In this document: piece by piece, positions 1-6,612 of the stretch
Layout: each line of letters starts with the position of its first letter
Position numbering within the stretch: position 1 is the first letter of the stretch
From: Bacteroidales bacterium
GTDB taxonomy: Bacteria; Bacteroidota; Bacteroidia; Bacteroidales; Paludibacteraceae
Assembly (NCBI GenBank): GCA_900769035.1
Contig: CAAGFD010000233.1
Coordinates: 1 to 6,739 of the forward strand
Direction: 5' to 3'
DNA length: 6,739 bases
Translations under genes and position numbers: made by a program
The notes under the pieces: model-generated
What the model was told of the DNA's origin: nothing
Databases searched by the model: none
What the model saw: the letters and a program-made list of their open reading frames with translations, nothing else

Positions 1-907
1 AAATATCAATGACGTCGTCTTTTGTAATTCTGTCGAAATGAGCTTCTATCGGTGTTATGAAAAGTCCGCTCATCTCTACTGTGGCAGGAGAAATGAGAAG
101 TGCTTTGTCTGATTCTGCCGTATATTGCCAAGGGCGGAACGCTTTGCGAGGAATGACGAAAAGGTGTAATTTACCCTCTTGATATTTACAAACTAAGTTC
201 ATCATCGGCTCGCAGAGGTAATTATTGTTTGCTTTTGACTTGTCGAAAATAGTGCAAAAGCCTTGATACAAACCATCTATGGAGTTGCTTTCGATGCAAT
301 AAACGGTACGAAGATAATTGTTCGGCTTGCGGATAATCCAATTATTTTCTTGCTTGATGATTGTGGTTTTATTCATCTCTTTCAAGCGAAAATAGTCGCT
401 TGTCAGAGGTAAAAAATCGGCGTTTCCGGCTTGGAAGTGAAAGTGGTCGGGAGCAGAAGCCCCGCAACGTGGTCCGTTGTAGAAGACCACGTAGTCGGGC
501 ATACTCTCTGCAAATTTGGCAAAATCGTAGAAATATGGCATTTCACCTCTATCGTTTTGCCAAGTGATATGTTGTGGAATATGTCGGTTAAAAGGAATGG
601 TAAAATGCTTGTTGAATATCGGAAACGGGTTTATCAGTACGGTGTAATCTCCTTGTGTTATTCCTTCTTGAACTGCAGGACGATTGTCTGAGCAAAGGAA
701 ACATTTGCGTTCGGCAATGGATTTTGTATCGGTCTTTGCTCCGGACGATACTATCCTTGCCGGATTGAATTGCACTTTGACTTGAAAATCTTCAAAGTCG
801 AAAGTCTTAATTTTTACTTTGCTTAAATTGGAGTAATTGTTTCTTGCTGTTTCCCATACAGATAGTTGATTGCACAGCAATTGTTCCATTTTTTTTTGTA
901 GACACAT
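1..907 (-). CDS. DUF4922 protein, HIT/GalT-like nucleotidyl transferase or phosphorylase relative (C-terminus off the window)
   Basis: I translated the minus strand by hand: the frame is open from the ATG at 907 to the left edge, about 302 residues with no stop. It carries the marks of the HIT/GalT superfamily. There is a CFLC motif (C69, C72) after a charged stretch, then NPFP followed by HFTIPF (about 93-106), then GPRCGASAPDHFHFQAG with the H-x-H-x-Q triad at H155, H157 and Q159. By analogy with GalT and Ap4A/GDP-galactose phosphorylases, the second His (H157) would be the nucleophile that takes the nucleotidyl group. Substrate is unknown and I infer a cytoplasmic location because I see no signal peptide. 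An in-frame ATG at 889 is an alternative start; it removes only MCLQKK and has an A-tract just upstream. The 907 start lies 5 nt after the hutI stop, which suggests translational coupling. I recall longer family members fused to a SpoIID/LytB-like domain; whether this one is fused cannot be seen here. Confidence 0.85.
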   Translation of the reverse strand, partial: MCLQKKMEQLLCNQLSVWETARNNYSNLSKVKIKTFDFEDFQVKVQFNPARIVSSGAKTDTKSIAERKCFLCSDNRPAVQEGITQGDYTVLINPFPIFNKHFTIPFNRHIPQHITWQNDRGEMPYFYDFAKFAESMPDYVVFYNGPRCGASAPDHFHFQAGNADFLPLTSDYFRLKEMNKTTIIKQENNWIIRKPNNYLRTVYCIESNSIDGLYQGFCTIFDKSKANNNYLCEPMMNLVCKYQEGKLHLFVIPRKAFRPWQYTAESDKALLISPATVEMSGLFITPIEAHFDRITKDDVIDI

Positions 908-912
908 AATGT

Positions 913-2157
913 TTACATTTTATTAATAATAAATTTTCCGTTAAGAGCTACAGCATCAATGATGTCGGTAGTGTAGGCATAAGGGATAAAGTCGATAGAA
1001 GGGATATGTTTGGTAATAAAGAAGTTGGCTTTTTTGCCAATGGCAATAGAGCCATGTGTCTTTGCTAAATCAAGGGCTGCCGCACCGTTTATTGTGGTGG
1101 CGTTAATAGCTTGTGCAGGAGTGAGTCGCATATTGATGCAAGCCAACGAGATGACGAATTTCATATTGCCACTTGGGGTAGACCCCGGGTTGTAATCAGA
1201 TGCCAACGCTACCGGCAGACCGGCTTGTATATATCCTTTTGCGTTTCCGTATGGCAGACCTAAGAAGAAAGAAGTACCTGGTAAGAATGTAGGAATAGTA
1301 TAAGTGCCACGAAGAGCTTCGATTTCCGCTTCGGTAGTTCTTTCCAAGTGGTCAACGGACAGAGCTCCGTATTTTACGCCAACTTGTACTCCGCCGGATA
1401 CATCAAGCTCATTGGCATGGATTTTAGGACGCATACCATATTTTGCACCTACTTCCAGCATGCGAGCTGTTTCTTCTACGGTGAAGAAACCTTTGTCACA
1501 GAATACATCTATAAATTCGGCAAGCCCTTCTGCTGCAACAGCCGGTATCATCTCATTACAAATAAGGTCGACGTATGCGGCTTGATTATTTTTGTATTTG
1601 GCAGGAACAGCATGAGCTCCTAAAAAGTTGGCACGTATCGTGAGTGGTGTTGTCTCTTTAAGGCGTTTTATTACTCTCAGCATTTTAAGCTCGTCTTCAA
1701 CAGAAAGTCCATAGCCTGACTTGATGTCTGCAGCTCCTGTTCCGAAAGCAATCATTTCGTTTACACGCGTTAAAGCTTGCTCGTAGAGCTCGTCTTCGGA
1801 TGTGTTGTGGAGGCGTTCGGCGGAATTCAATATACCACCACCGCGTTTTGCTATTTCTTCGTAACTTAAACCGTTTATCTTGTCAATGAATTCGTGTTCG
1901 CGACTTCCGGCATATACAATATGTGTGTGACCATCACAAAAAGATGGAAGTACATATCTGCCTTTTACATCAATAACTTCATCTGCTGTTGATGGCGCAT
2001 TTTCCATCTTGCCGAAAGATTTTATTACTTCATCTTCTATCAATAAAAAAGCATTTTCTATTTCAGGCAAAACGTTCATAGATTCACCTGCTACGTAAGG
2101 ACGAATCTCGTTCTCGGTTTGTATGAGTCGTCCAATGTTCTTGATTAATGTTGTCAT
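913..2157 (-). CDS. hutI: Imidazolonepropionase (histidine degradation, third step)
   Basis: This 414-residue amidohydrolase hydrolyses 4-imidazolone-5-propanoate to N-formimidoyl-L-glutamate (EC 3.5.2.7) in the cytoplasm. The expected active-site residues are all present, at offsets matching the Bacillus subtilis enzyme. Metal ligands are H77 and H79 (GHTH), H247 (IHANE) and D321 (ASDYNPGS). Substrate-binding candidates are R86 (SREHEF), Y149 (SGYG), H182 (GAHAVP) and E250. The small N- and C-terminal beta-sandwich parts flank a TIM-barrel core. I chose the ATG at 2157 (MTTLIKNIG) because it gives the usual family length; an in-frame ATG at 2184 would add nine polar residues with no family counterpart. 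No hutH, hutU or ftcD is visible beside it. The gene downstream on the same strand is the DUF4922 protein, 5 nt away. A good promoter lies about 120 nt upstream. The protein appears intact. Confidence 0.96.
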   Translation of the reverse strand: MTTLIKNIGRLIQTENEIRPYVAGESMNVLPEIENAFLLIEDEVIKSFGKMENAPSTADEVIDVKGRYVLPSFCDGHTHIVYAGSREHEFIDKINGLSYEEIAKRGGGILNSAERLHNTSEDELYEQALTRVNEMIAFGTGAADIKSGYGLSVEDELKMLRVIKRLKETTPLTIRANFLGAHAVPAKYKNNQAAYVDLICNEMIPAVAAEGLAEFIDVFCDKGFFTVEETARMLEVGAKYGMRPKIHANELDVSGGVQVGVKYGALSVDHLERTTEAEIEALRGTYTIPTFLPGTSFFLGLPYGNAKGYIQAGLPVALASDYNPGSTPSGNMKFVISLACINMRLTPAQAINATTINGAAALDLAKTHGSIAIGKKANFFITKHIPSIDFIPYAYTTDIIDAVALNGKFIINKM

Positions 2158-2284
2158 ATATTTTTTATGTTGATTTATTGTCAAATATTTTATTTTATAA
2201 TCTCTGTTTTTTACATATTACAAGCAATATAGATGTGCTTATTTTTCAAAAAGAAAACTATATAGCTTTCGATTTTAACATATA

Positions 2285-2315
2285 CAAAGGTATGAATTTT
2301 TATTTGTTTACACAA
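2285..2315 (-). promoter_or_regulatory. hutI promoter, Bacteroidota sigma-ABfr type
   Basis: On the minus strand the -7 box TACCTTTG (2292-2285) matches the Bacteroides consensus TAnnTTTG exactly. A TTG (2315-2313) lies 20 nt upstream, the right spacing for the -33 TTTG element. Transcription would start near 2278, leaving about 120 nt of untranslated leader before the hutI ATG. Boxes are seen directly; the start point is inferred. Confidence 0.65.
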
Positions 2316-2430
2316 TAATTTTAAATTCATTTTTTTGGGGCATGGCATATATATTATGTGGATATTTATACGTGGTGAATTATTTTCGCAGTTGCTTGTT
2401 GAGAGTAGGTTTTTGCCGGACAGTAATAAT

Positions 2431-2461
2431 TTTTATTGTATACAATTTTTTTGTACCTTTG
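2431..2461 (+). promoter_or_regulatory. Promoter of the DUF4831-uvrA unit
   Basis: The -7 box TACCTTTG (2454-2461) is an exact match to the Bacteroides TAnnTTTG consensus. The -33 element is weak: only a T-run (TTTT at 2431-2434) sits at 19 nt spacing, and the nearer ATTG at 2435-2438 is only 15 nt away. Transcription would start near 2468, giving a leader of about 16 nt. The palindrome at 2435-2446 falls between the two elements, where a bound protein would block polymerase. Confidence 0.6.
2435..2446. repeat. 12-bp perfect palindrome, candidate operator
   Basis: ATTGTATACAAT equals its own reverse complement. It lies inside the spacer of the DUF4831 promoter, ending 7 nt before the -7 box. 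The position suits a repressor operator, but an AT-rich 12-bp palindrome can arise by chance and no second copy was noticed in the window. The palindrome is seen directly; operator function is inference. Confidence 0.35.
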
Positions 2462-2483
2462 TATGTTGTTTAAATAAGAAAAT

Positions 2484-3593
2484 ATGAATCGTATATTATC
2501 ACTTATATGTGCATTGGGAATAGTTTCATTGTCAATGGCACAGACAAATGTAATTCGTTACGTACCGGGTACAAGACCTGCCGGAGTTGTGTACGCTTTG
2601 CCTAAAACTGAGGTAATTGTGGTTGTTAAAACTCAGTGTGTAAAAGAGATACCTGGCCCTTTCTATCAATATGCCGAGAGATACCTCGCTGATAAAAATT
2701 TTATCAGTCACGAATCTACAGCATGGAGAGTTTCGAAAGTTGACATTAAATCCAATCCTATTGTTGACGAAAATAAGATGTATCAAGTGCTTTTTGACAA
2801 GAAAGGCTGGTCGAATAACATCTCTTTTTCTTCGTCTTGTTTGATAAAAGGAGTGAATATTCCTGTTCAGTCTCGTCCTAATTCTTTTAATCAACCCGGA
2901 GAAAAACGTGGGGAAGTTAGAAAAGAAAGTAAGCCGGAAAAACAGCGCGATGCCGCCAAATGTAAACGAGAGACTTTCGATTACTCTTGCCTCAATGAAG
3001 AGGCTCTTGTTTCTTCTTCAATACCGAAGATGGCAGAGATGGCTGCAAAGCAGATTTATGAAATACGCGAAAATCGAGCTGCTATTATCGGTGCCGAGCT
3101 GGAAACAATGCCTGATGGTACTGCTGTGAAAACTATTCTTAAAGAGATGGATAAGCAAGAAAAAGAATTGCTCGCTTTGTTTCTCGGAAAACGTATTGTG
3201 GTAGAAGAAAGAAAGGAATTTTCTATCATTCCAACGGAAGATGTAGTGGATTTCGTAATAGCTCGTATCAGTATAGATGAAGGTTTGAAATCTGCCGAAG
3301 ATGTAATGGGTGAGCCTATTTATATTAATATTAAAGGTGAATATAAAACAGTGGCAGAAGAAACCAAGAAAGAAGCAAAACAGAAAAAAGGATTTTATTA
3401 TAACGTGCCGGGTAATGCCGAAATCTCTGTGGCTGTAAATAATAAAGTTATAGAAAGAAAACAAATATCAGTGCCACAATTCGGATATTCCATTGCTCTG
3501 CCTGCTTCTTTTATCGATAAAGAAAATGGATTCTTATTATTCGATACTAAAACGGGTGAAATACGTTCGATGAACTCTTTCTTCGATAAATAA
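2484..3593 (+). CDS. DUF4831 family exported protein
   Basis: This 369-residue protein has a clear signal peptide: MNR, a hydrophobic core to about residue 17, then SMA before Q20, so signal peptidase I probably cuts after A19. There is no lipobox Cys at that site, so it should be periplasmic or surface-associated rather than a lipoprotein. The N-terminal part resembles the Bacteroidota family DUF4831, including GPFYQYAERYL at about 58-68. The C-terminal part ends with a PG-N-AEISV segment and QFGYSIALP (332-340), which I take as the end of the domain. Between about 138 and 163 lies a strongly charged Lys/Glu/Arg-rich stretch that looks like a flexible linker. Cysteines occur at 52, 119, 160 and 169. 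Function is unknown and I recognise no catalytic motif. It is the first gene of the rightward unit, with uvrA starting 43 nt after its stop and no promoter between them. Confidence 0.85.
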   Translation: MNRILSLICALGIVSLSMAQTNVIRYVPGTRPAGVVYALPKTEVIVVVKTQCVKEIPGPFYQYAERYLADKNFISHESTAWRVSKVDIKSNPIVDENKMYQVLFDKKGWSNNISFSSSCLIKGVNIPVQSRPNSFNQPGEKRGEVRKESKPEKQRDAAKCKRETFDYSCLNEEALVSSSIPKMAEMAAKQIYEIRENRAAIIGAELETMPDGTAVKTILKEMDKQEKELLALFLGKRIVVEERKEFSIIPTEDVVDFVIARISIDEGLKSAEDVMGEPIYINIKGEYKTVAEETKKEAKQKKGFYYNVPGNAEISVAVNNKVIERKQISVPQFGYSIALPASFIDKENGFLLFDTKTGEIRSMNSFFDK

Positions 3594-3620
3594 AATTGTT
3601 GTCGAGAATAGAATATTAAA

Positions 3621-3631
3621 AAGGAAAAAGG
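3621..3631 (+). promoter_or_regulatory. Purine-rich ribosome binding site that sets the uvrA start
   Basis: AAGGAAAAAGG precedes two in-frame GTG codons at 3637 and 3643. Its last GG is 5 nt before the first GTG and 11 nt before the second. There is no ATG nearby in frame, so uvrA must begin at one of these GTG codons. Shine-Dalgarno-like sequences are not the rule in Bacteroidota, which makes this one noticeable. Confidence 0.5.
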
Positions 3632-3636
3632 TAGTT

Positions 3637-6453
3637 GTGGGTGTGAAAACGGAAAATATAATAATAAAGAATGCTAAAGTACACAACCTTAAAGGCATAG
3701 ATGTTGAAATTCCCCGAAATAAGTTTGTGGTGATTACAGGGCTCTCCGGTTCCGGAAAGTCTTCTTTAGCCTTTGATACTCTATATGCAGAGGGGCAGAG
3801 AAGATATGTAGAGTCGCTCGGAAGCTATGTCCGTCAGTTTCTCGGAAGAATGAATAAGCCTGAGGTCGACTTCATAAAAGGCATTCCCCCCGCTATTGCT
3901 ATAGAACAAAAAGTAATAAATAATAACCCTCGCTCTACTGTAGGTACTACTACCGAAATATACGAGTATCTTAAAATACTTTTTGCTAGAATTGGTCATA
4001 CTTTTTCTCCAATCTCCGGTATTGAGGTGAAACGTCATACCGTCGACGACGTGATTAGTTTTATTACAAGCCGACCGGAGGGTACACATATATTATTGTT
4101 GACGGAGAAGAAATTTCCCGAAAAAAAGACTTCATCTGCATTTGCCGAGATGCTTAAAATGTTCGTTTCACAAGGCTTTAGCCGTATAATGTGTGATGGC
4201 GAATTGTTTAAAATAAGTGATTTGGTAGATGATGTATCTCTTTTTAAATTACCGGCTTATCTTGTTATTGATAGAGTTAAAGCCGGAAAGAGAAACGAAC
4301 TCGTCAACCGCCTTTACGACTCTGTAGAGGCTGCTTTTTTCGAGGGTAATGATAAGTGCGTCGTTGCTGTACAAGATGGTGATTCTTGGCAGATGATTCC
4401 GTTTTCCAAAACCTTTGAGGCAGATGGAATGGTATTTAATTTGCCTACCGATAAGATGTTTGCTTTCAATAATCCTCTCGGTGCTTGCTCCGAATGTGAA
4501 GGGTTTGGTAATGTGCTTGGTATAGACGCCGACCTCGTTATTCCTGATAAATCGTTGAGCGTCTATGATGATGCCATAGTGCCATGGAGGGGGCCCGTTA
4601 TGGGAGTGGCTAAAAAAGATTTGATAGCTAATGCCGATAAATTCAACTTTCCTATTCACCGCCCTTATTATCGATTGACCGAGAGTCAAAAACAACTGCT
4701 ATGGACAGGAAATGAATATTTCCAAGGACTTAATGATTTTTTTGCTATGCTGAAGAGCAAACAGCATCAAATTCAGTACGCCACAATGTATGCCAGATAT
4801 CGAGGAAAAACCATTTGTCCTTCGTGTCATGGTACCCGTTTGAAAAAAGAGGCTACTTATGTAAAAATTTCAGGTAAAAGTATTTGCGATTTGGTAGATA
4901 TGCCTATCGTTGAATTGTATGATTTTTTCAATACTCTTTTATTGCCGGAATATGAAGCACAAGTGGCTGCAAAACTTTTGAAAGAGATTACTTCACGCCT
5001 TCAGTATCTAATGAATGTGGGGCTCGATTATCTTACTTTGAATCGCCAAAGTAATACTCTGTCAGGCGGTGAGAGTCAACGTATTAATTTAGCTACTTCT
5101 TTAGGTTCGGCTCTTGTTGGTTCTCTATATATCTTGGACGAACCGAGTATCGGCCTTCATCCGCGAGATACACAGCGACTTATTAGTGTGTTAAGGCAGT
5201 TGCAGCAACTTGGTAATACCGTTGTCGTTGTAGAGCATGATGAAGATATTATGCGAGCCGCCGATTATATAATAGATATGGGTCCGGAGGCTGGACGAAA
5301 TGGCGGTAAAGTTGTGATGTCTACAGATGTAGATAAACTGAATTCTGTACAAGCCGACAATTCTTATACCCTTAAATACCTTAATGGTATTATGCAAATC
5401 CCGCTTCCTTCTTTGCGTCGTAAATCGTCTAATTATATAGAGGTGAAGAATGCTACTCATCATAATTTAAAAAATATTGACGTACGCTTTTATTTAGGTG
5501 TGATGACGGTTGTGACGGGCGTTTCCGGTTCCGGAAAGAGTAGTTTGGTCAAAGATGTACTGTATAATGCTCTTAATAAGGCAATTAACAACATTATGAC
5601 TGAAAAGGTAAGCTACGGAAGCTTGATAGGAAGTGTTAATTTACTTAAGGCTGTTGAGATTGTAGATCAAAATCCGATAGGTAAATCAAGTCGTTCAAAT
5701 CCGGTAACTTACATTAAAGCATACGATGATATTCGTAAACTTTTTGCAGAACAACCTCTCTCCAAGCAGATGGGCTTTACACCGGCATATTTTTCATTTA
5801 ATGTCGATGGCGGACGATGCCCCGTTTGTGCCGGAGAAGGTACTATCACCGTTCCGATGCAATTTATGGCGGATATAGTACTCCCTTGTGAGGCTTGTGG
5901 GGGTACTCGATTTAAACACGATGTGCTTGAAGTTAAATTTCACGACTGTAATATTCATGACGTGCTCGAAATGACAATAAATCAAGCATTGGAATTCTTT
6001 AATAAATATAATGAAAATAGTATTACAGACAAGATAATCCAACGTCTAAAACCATTGCAAGATGTAGGTATAGGTTATGTAAAATTAGGTCAGAGTGCAA
6101 GTACTCTTTCCGGAGGCGAGAGTCAACGCGTAAAATTGGCTTATTTCTTGTCTCAAGAAACGTCACAGCCTACAATGTTTATCTTTGATGAGCCTACTAC
6201 GGGGCTCCATTCTCACGATATCAATATCTTGATGAAAGCGCTCAATGCACTAGTGGCAAGAGGTCATACTGTAGTAATTATTGAGCATAACTTAAACGTT
6301 ATTAAGTGTGCCGATTATATTATCGATATTGGGCCCGAAGGTGGAGATAAAGGAGGTATGATAGTGGCTTGCGGTACACCCGAAGAGATAGTAAAATGCC
6401 CGAATTCCTATACGGCAAAAGCACTTTTTCCACTCCTTTCCGCTAAAAAATGA
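3637..6453 (+). CDS. uvrA: UvrABC system protein A (excinuclease ATPase subunit)
   Basis: UvrA dimerises, scans DNA for bulky lesions and loads UvrB to start nucleotide excision repair. The 938 residues match the usual length of about 940, and both ABC ATPase halves are complete. Half one has Walker A GLSGSGKS (35-42), signature LSGGESQR (475-482) and Walker B with D501-E502. Half two has Walker A at 629-635 (K634), signature starting at L824 and Walker B with D851-E852. The UvrB-binding and insertion region lies at about 115-250. The C-terminal zinc finger is intact: C728, C731, C751, C754 with the standard 19-residue gap. In the N-terminal zinc region C284/C287 and C394/C397 are present, but the CxxC normally found about 20 residues before the first of these is replaced by EADG (261-264). 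I recall the same loss in other Bacteroidota UvrA proteins. IGKSSRSNPVTY (681-692) is also typical of that group. Translation starts at GTG. It is probably co-transcribed with the DUF4831 gene 43 nt upstream. Confidence 0.97.
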   Translation: MGVKTENIIIKNAKVHNLKGIDVEIPRNKFVVITGLSGSGKSSLAFDTLYAEGQRRYVESLGSYVRQFLGRMNKPEVDFIKGIPPAIAIEQKVINNNPRSTVGTTTEIYEYLKILFARIGHTFSPISGIEVKRHTVDDVISFITSRPEGTHILLLTEKKFPEKKTSSAFAEMLKMFVSQGFSRIMCDGELFKISDLVDDVSLFKLPAYLVIDRVKAGKRNELVNRLYDSVEAAFFEGNDKCVVAVQDGDSWQMIPFSKTFEADGMVFNLPTDKMFAFNNPLGACSECEGFGNVLGIDADLVIPDKSLSVYDDAIVPWRGPVMGVAKKDLIANADKFNFPIHRPYYRLTESQKQLLWTGNEYFQGLNDFFAMLKSKQHQIQYATMYARYRGKTICPSCHGTRLKKEATYVKISGKSICDLVDMPIVELYDFFNTLLLPEYEAQVAAKLLKEITSRLQYLMNVGLDYLTLNRQSNTLSGGESQRINLATSLGSALVGSLYILDEPSIGLHPRDTQRLISVLRQLQQLGNTVVVVEHDEDIMRAADYIIDMGPEAGRNGGKVVMSTDVDKLNSVQADNSYTLKYLNGIMQIPLPSLRRKSSNYIEVKNATHHNLKNIDVRFYLGVMTVVTGVSGSGKSSLVKDVLYNALNKAINNIMTEKVSYGSLIGSVNLLKAVEIVDQNPIGKSSRSNPVTYIKAYDDIRKLFAEQPLSKQMGFTPAYFSFNVDGGRCPVCAGEGTITVPMQFMADIVLPCEACGGTRFKHDVLEVKFHDCNIHDVLEMTINQALEFFNKYNENSITDKIIQRLKPLQDVGIGYVKLGQSASTLSGGESQRVKLAYFLSQETSQPTMFIFDEPTTGLHSHDINILMKALNALVARGHTVVIIEHNLNVIKCADYIIDIGPEGGDKGGMIVACGTPEEIVKCPNSYTAKALFPLLSAKK

Positions 6454-6477
6454 TATTTTTTTCTTGCAGTATATCAT

Positions 6478-6505
6478 ATATCATATTCTTTTTGATGTGA
6501 TATTT
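6478..6505 (+). terminator. Possible weak terminator after uvrA
   Basis: A 10-bp AT-rich stem with two G-U pairs can form between 6478-6487 and 6494-6503, with loop CTTTTT. Only a short T run follows, and there is one G-C pair in the stem, so it would be a weak intrinsic terminator. A competing hairpin can form between TGATAT at 6451-6456, which includes the uvrA stop, and ATATCA at 6471-6476 or 6478-6483. Structure is seen; function is inference. Confidence 0.35.
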
Positions 6506-6592
6506 GAAGTCAATTCCTTCTTTCTTACCATGTCATATCGTTGCAATTTGTTGAGTAATATGTAGTTAGAAAAATATAAATTTATTTTGGAA

Positions 6593-6612
6593 AAAACTTT
6601 GAAAAAAGTTTT
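6593..6612. repeat. 8-bp inverted repeat in front of the tRNA promoter
   Basis: AAAACTTT (6593-6600) and AAAGTTTT (6605-6612) are perfect inverted copies separated by GAAA. The right arm overlaps the -33 TTTG of the tRNA promoter. It may simply be the A/T-rich upstream tract that I recall in front of strong stable-RNA promoters in this phylum, rather than a separate operator. Confidence 0.5.

Larger units (their letters stand above)
2158..2483. other. Divergent intergenic region between hutI and the DUF4831 gene
   Basis: This 326-nt AT-rich stretch separates two genes that start away from each other. It holds the hutI promoter (-7 box at 2285-2292, minus) with an unusually long leader of roughly 120 nt, and the DUF4831 promoter (-7 box at 2454-2461, plus) with a leader of only about 16 nt. 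A 12-bp perfect palindrome lies at 2435-2446. Between the two promoters, about 2316-2430, I see no further motif, no RNA gene and no convincing coding sequence. A 43-codon frame from 2342 to 2473 is discussed among the findings. Confidence 0.7.

Noticed and set aside
361..691. Two overlapping plus-strand frames
   Set aside because: They lie opposite the DUF4922 gene, resemble no family I know, and are explained as shadows of its coding strand.
1010..1623. Plus-strand frames of 61-93 codons
   Set aside because: All are antisense to the well-supported hutI gene and have no recognisable motifs.
2158..2184. Longer hutI start at 2184
   Set aside because: It would add nine polar residues before the conserved MTTLIKNIG start; the 2157 start gives the usual length.
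2532..2894. Minus-strand frame opposite the DUF4831 gene
   Set aside because: The plus strand here has a signal peptide and family resemblance; the antisense frame has neither.
3018..3464. 148-codon minus-strand frame rich in Phe, His and Ser
   Set aside because: The composition is what the complement of Lys/Glu-rich coding DNA gives; it is a shadow of the DUF4831 gene.
4249..4695. 148-codon minus-strand frame inside uvrA
   Set aside because: uvrA is continuous and conserved across this region, and the antisense frame has no motif.
3637..6453. Internal repeat from the two ABC halves of uvrA
   Set aside because: The duplicated Walker A, signature and Walker B motifs are the normal architecture of the family, not a recent duplication.
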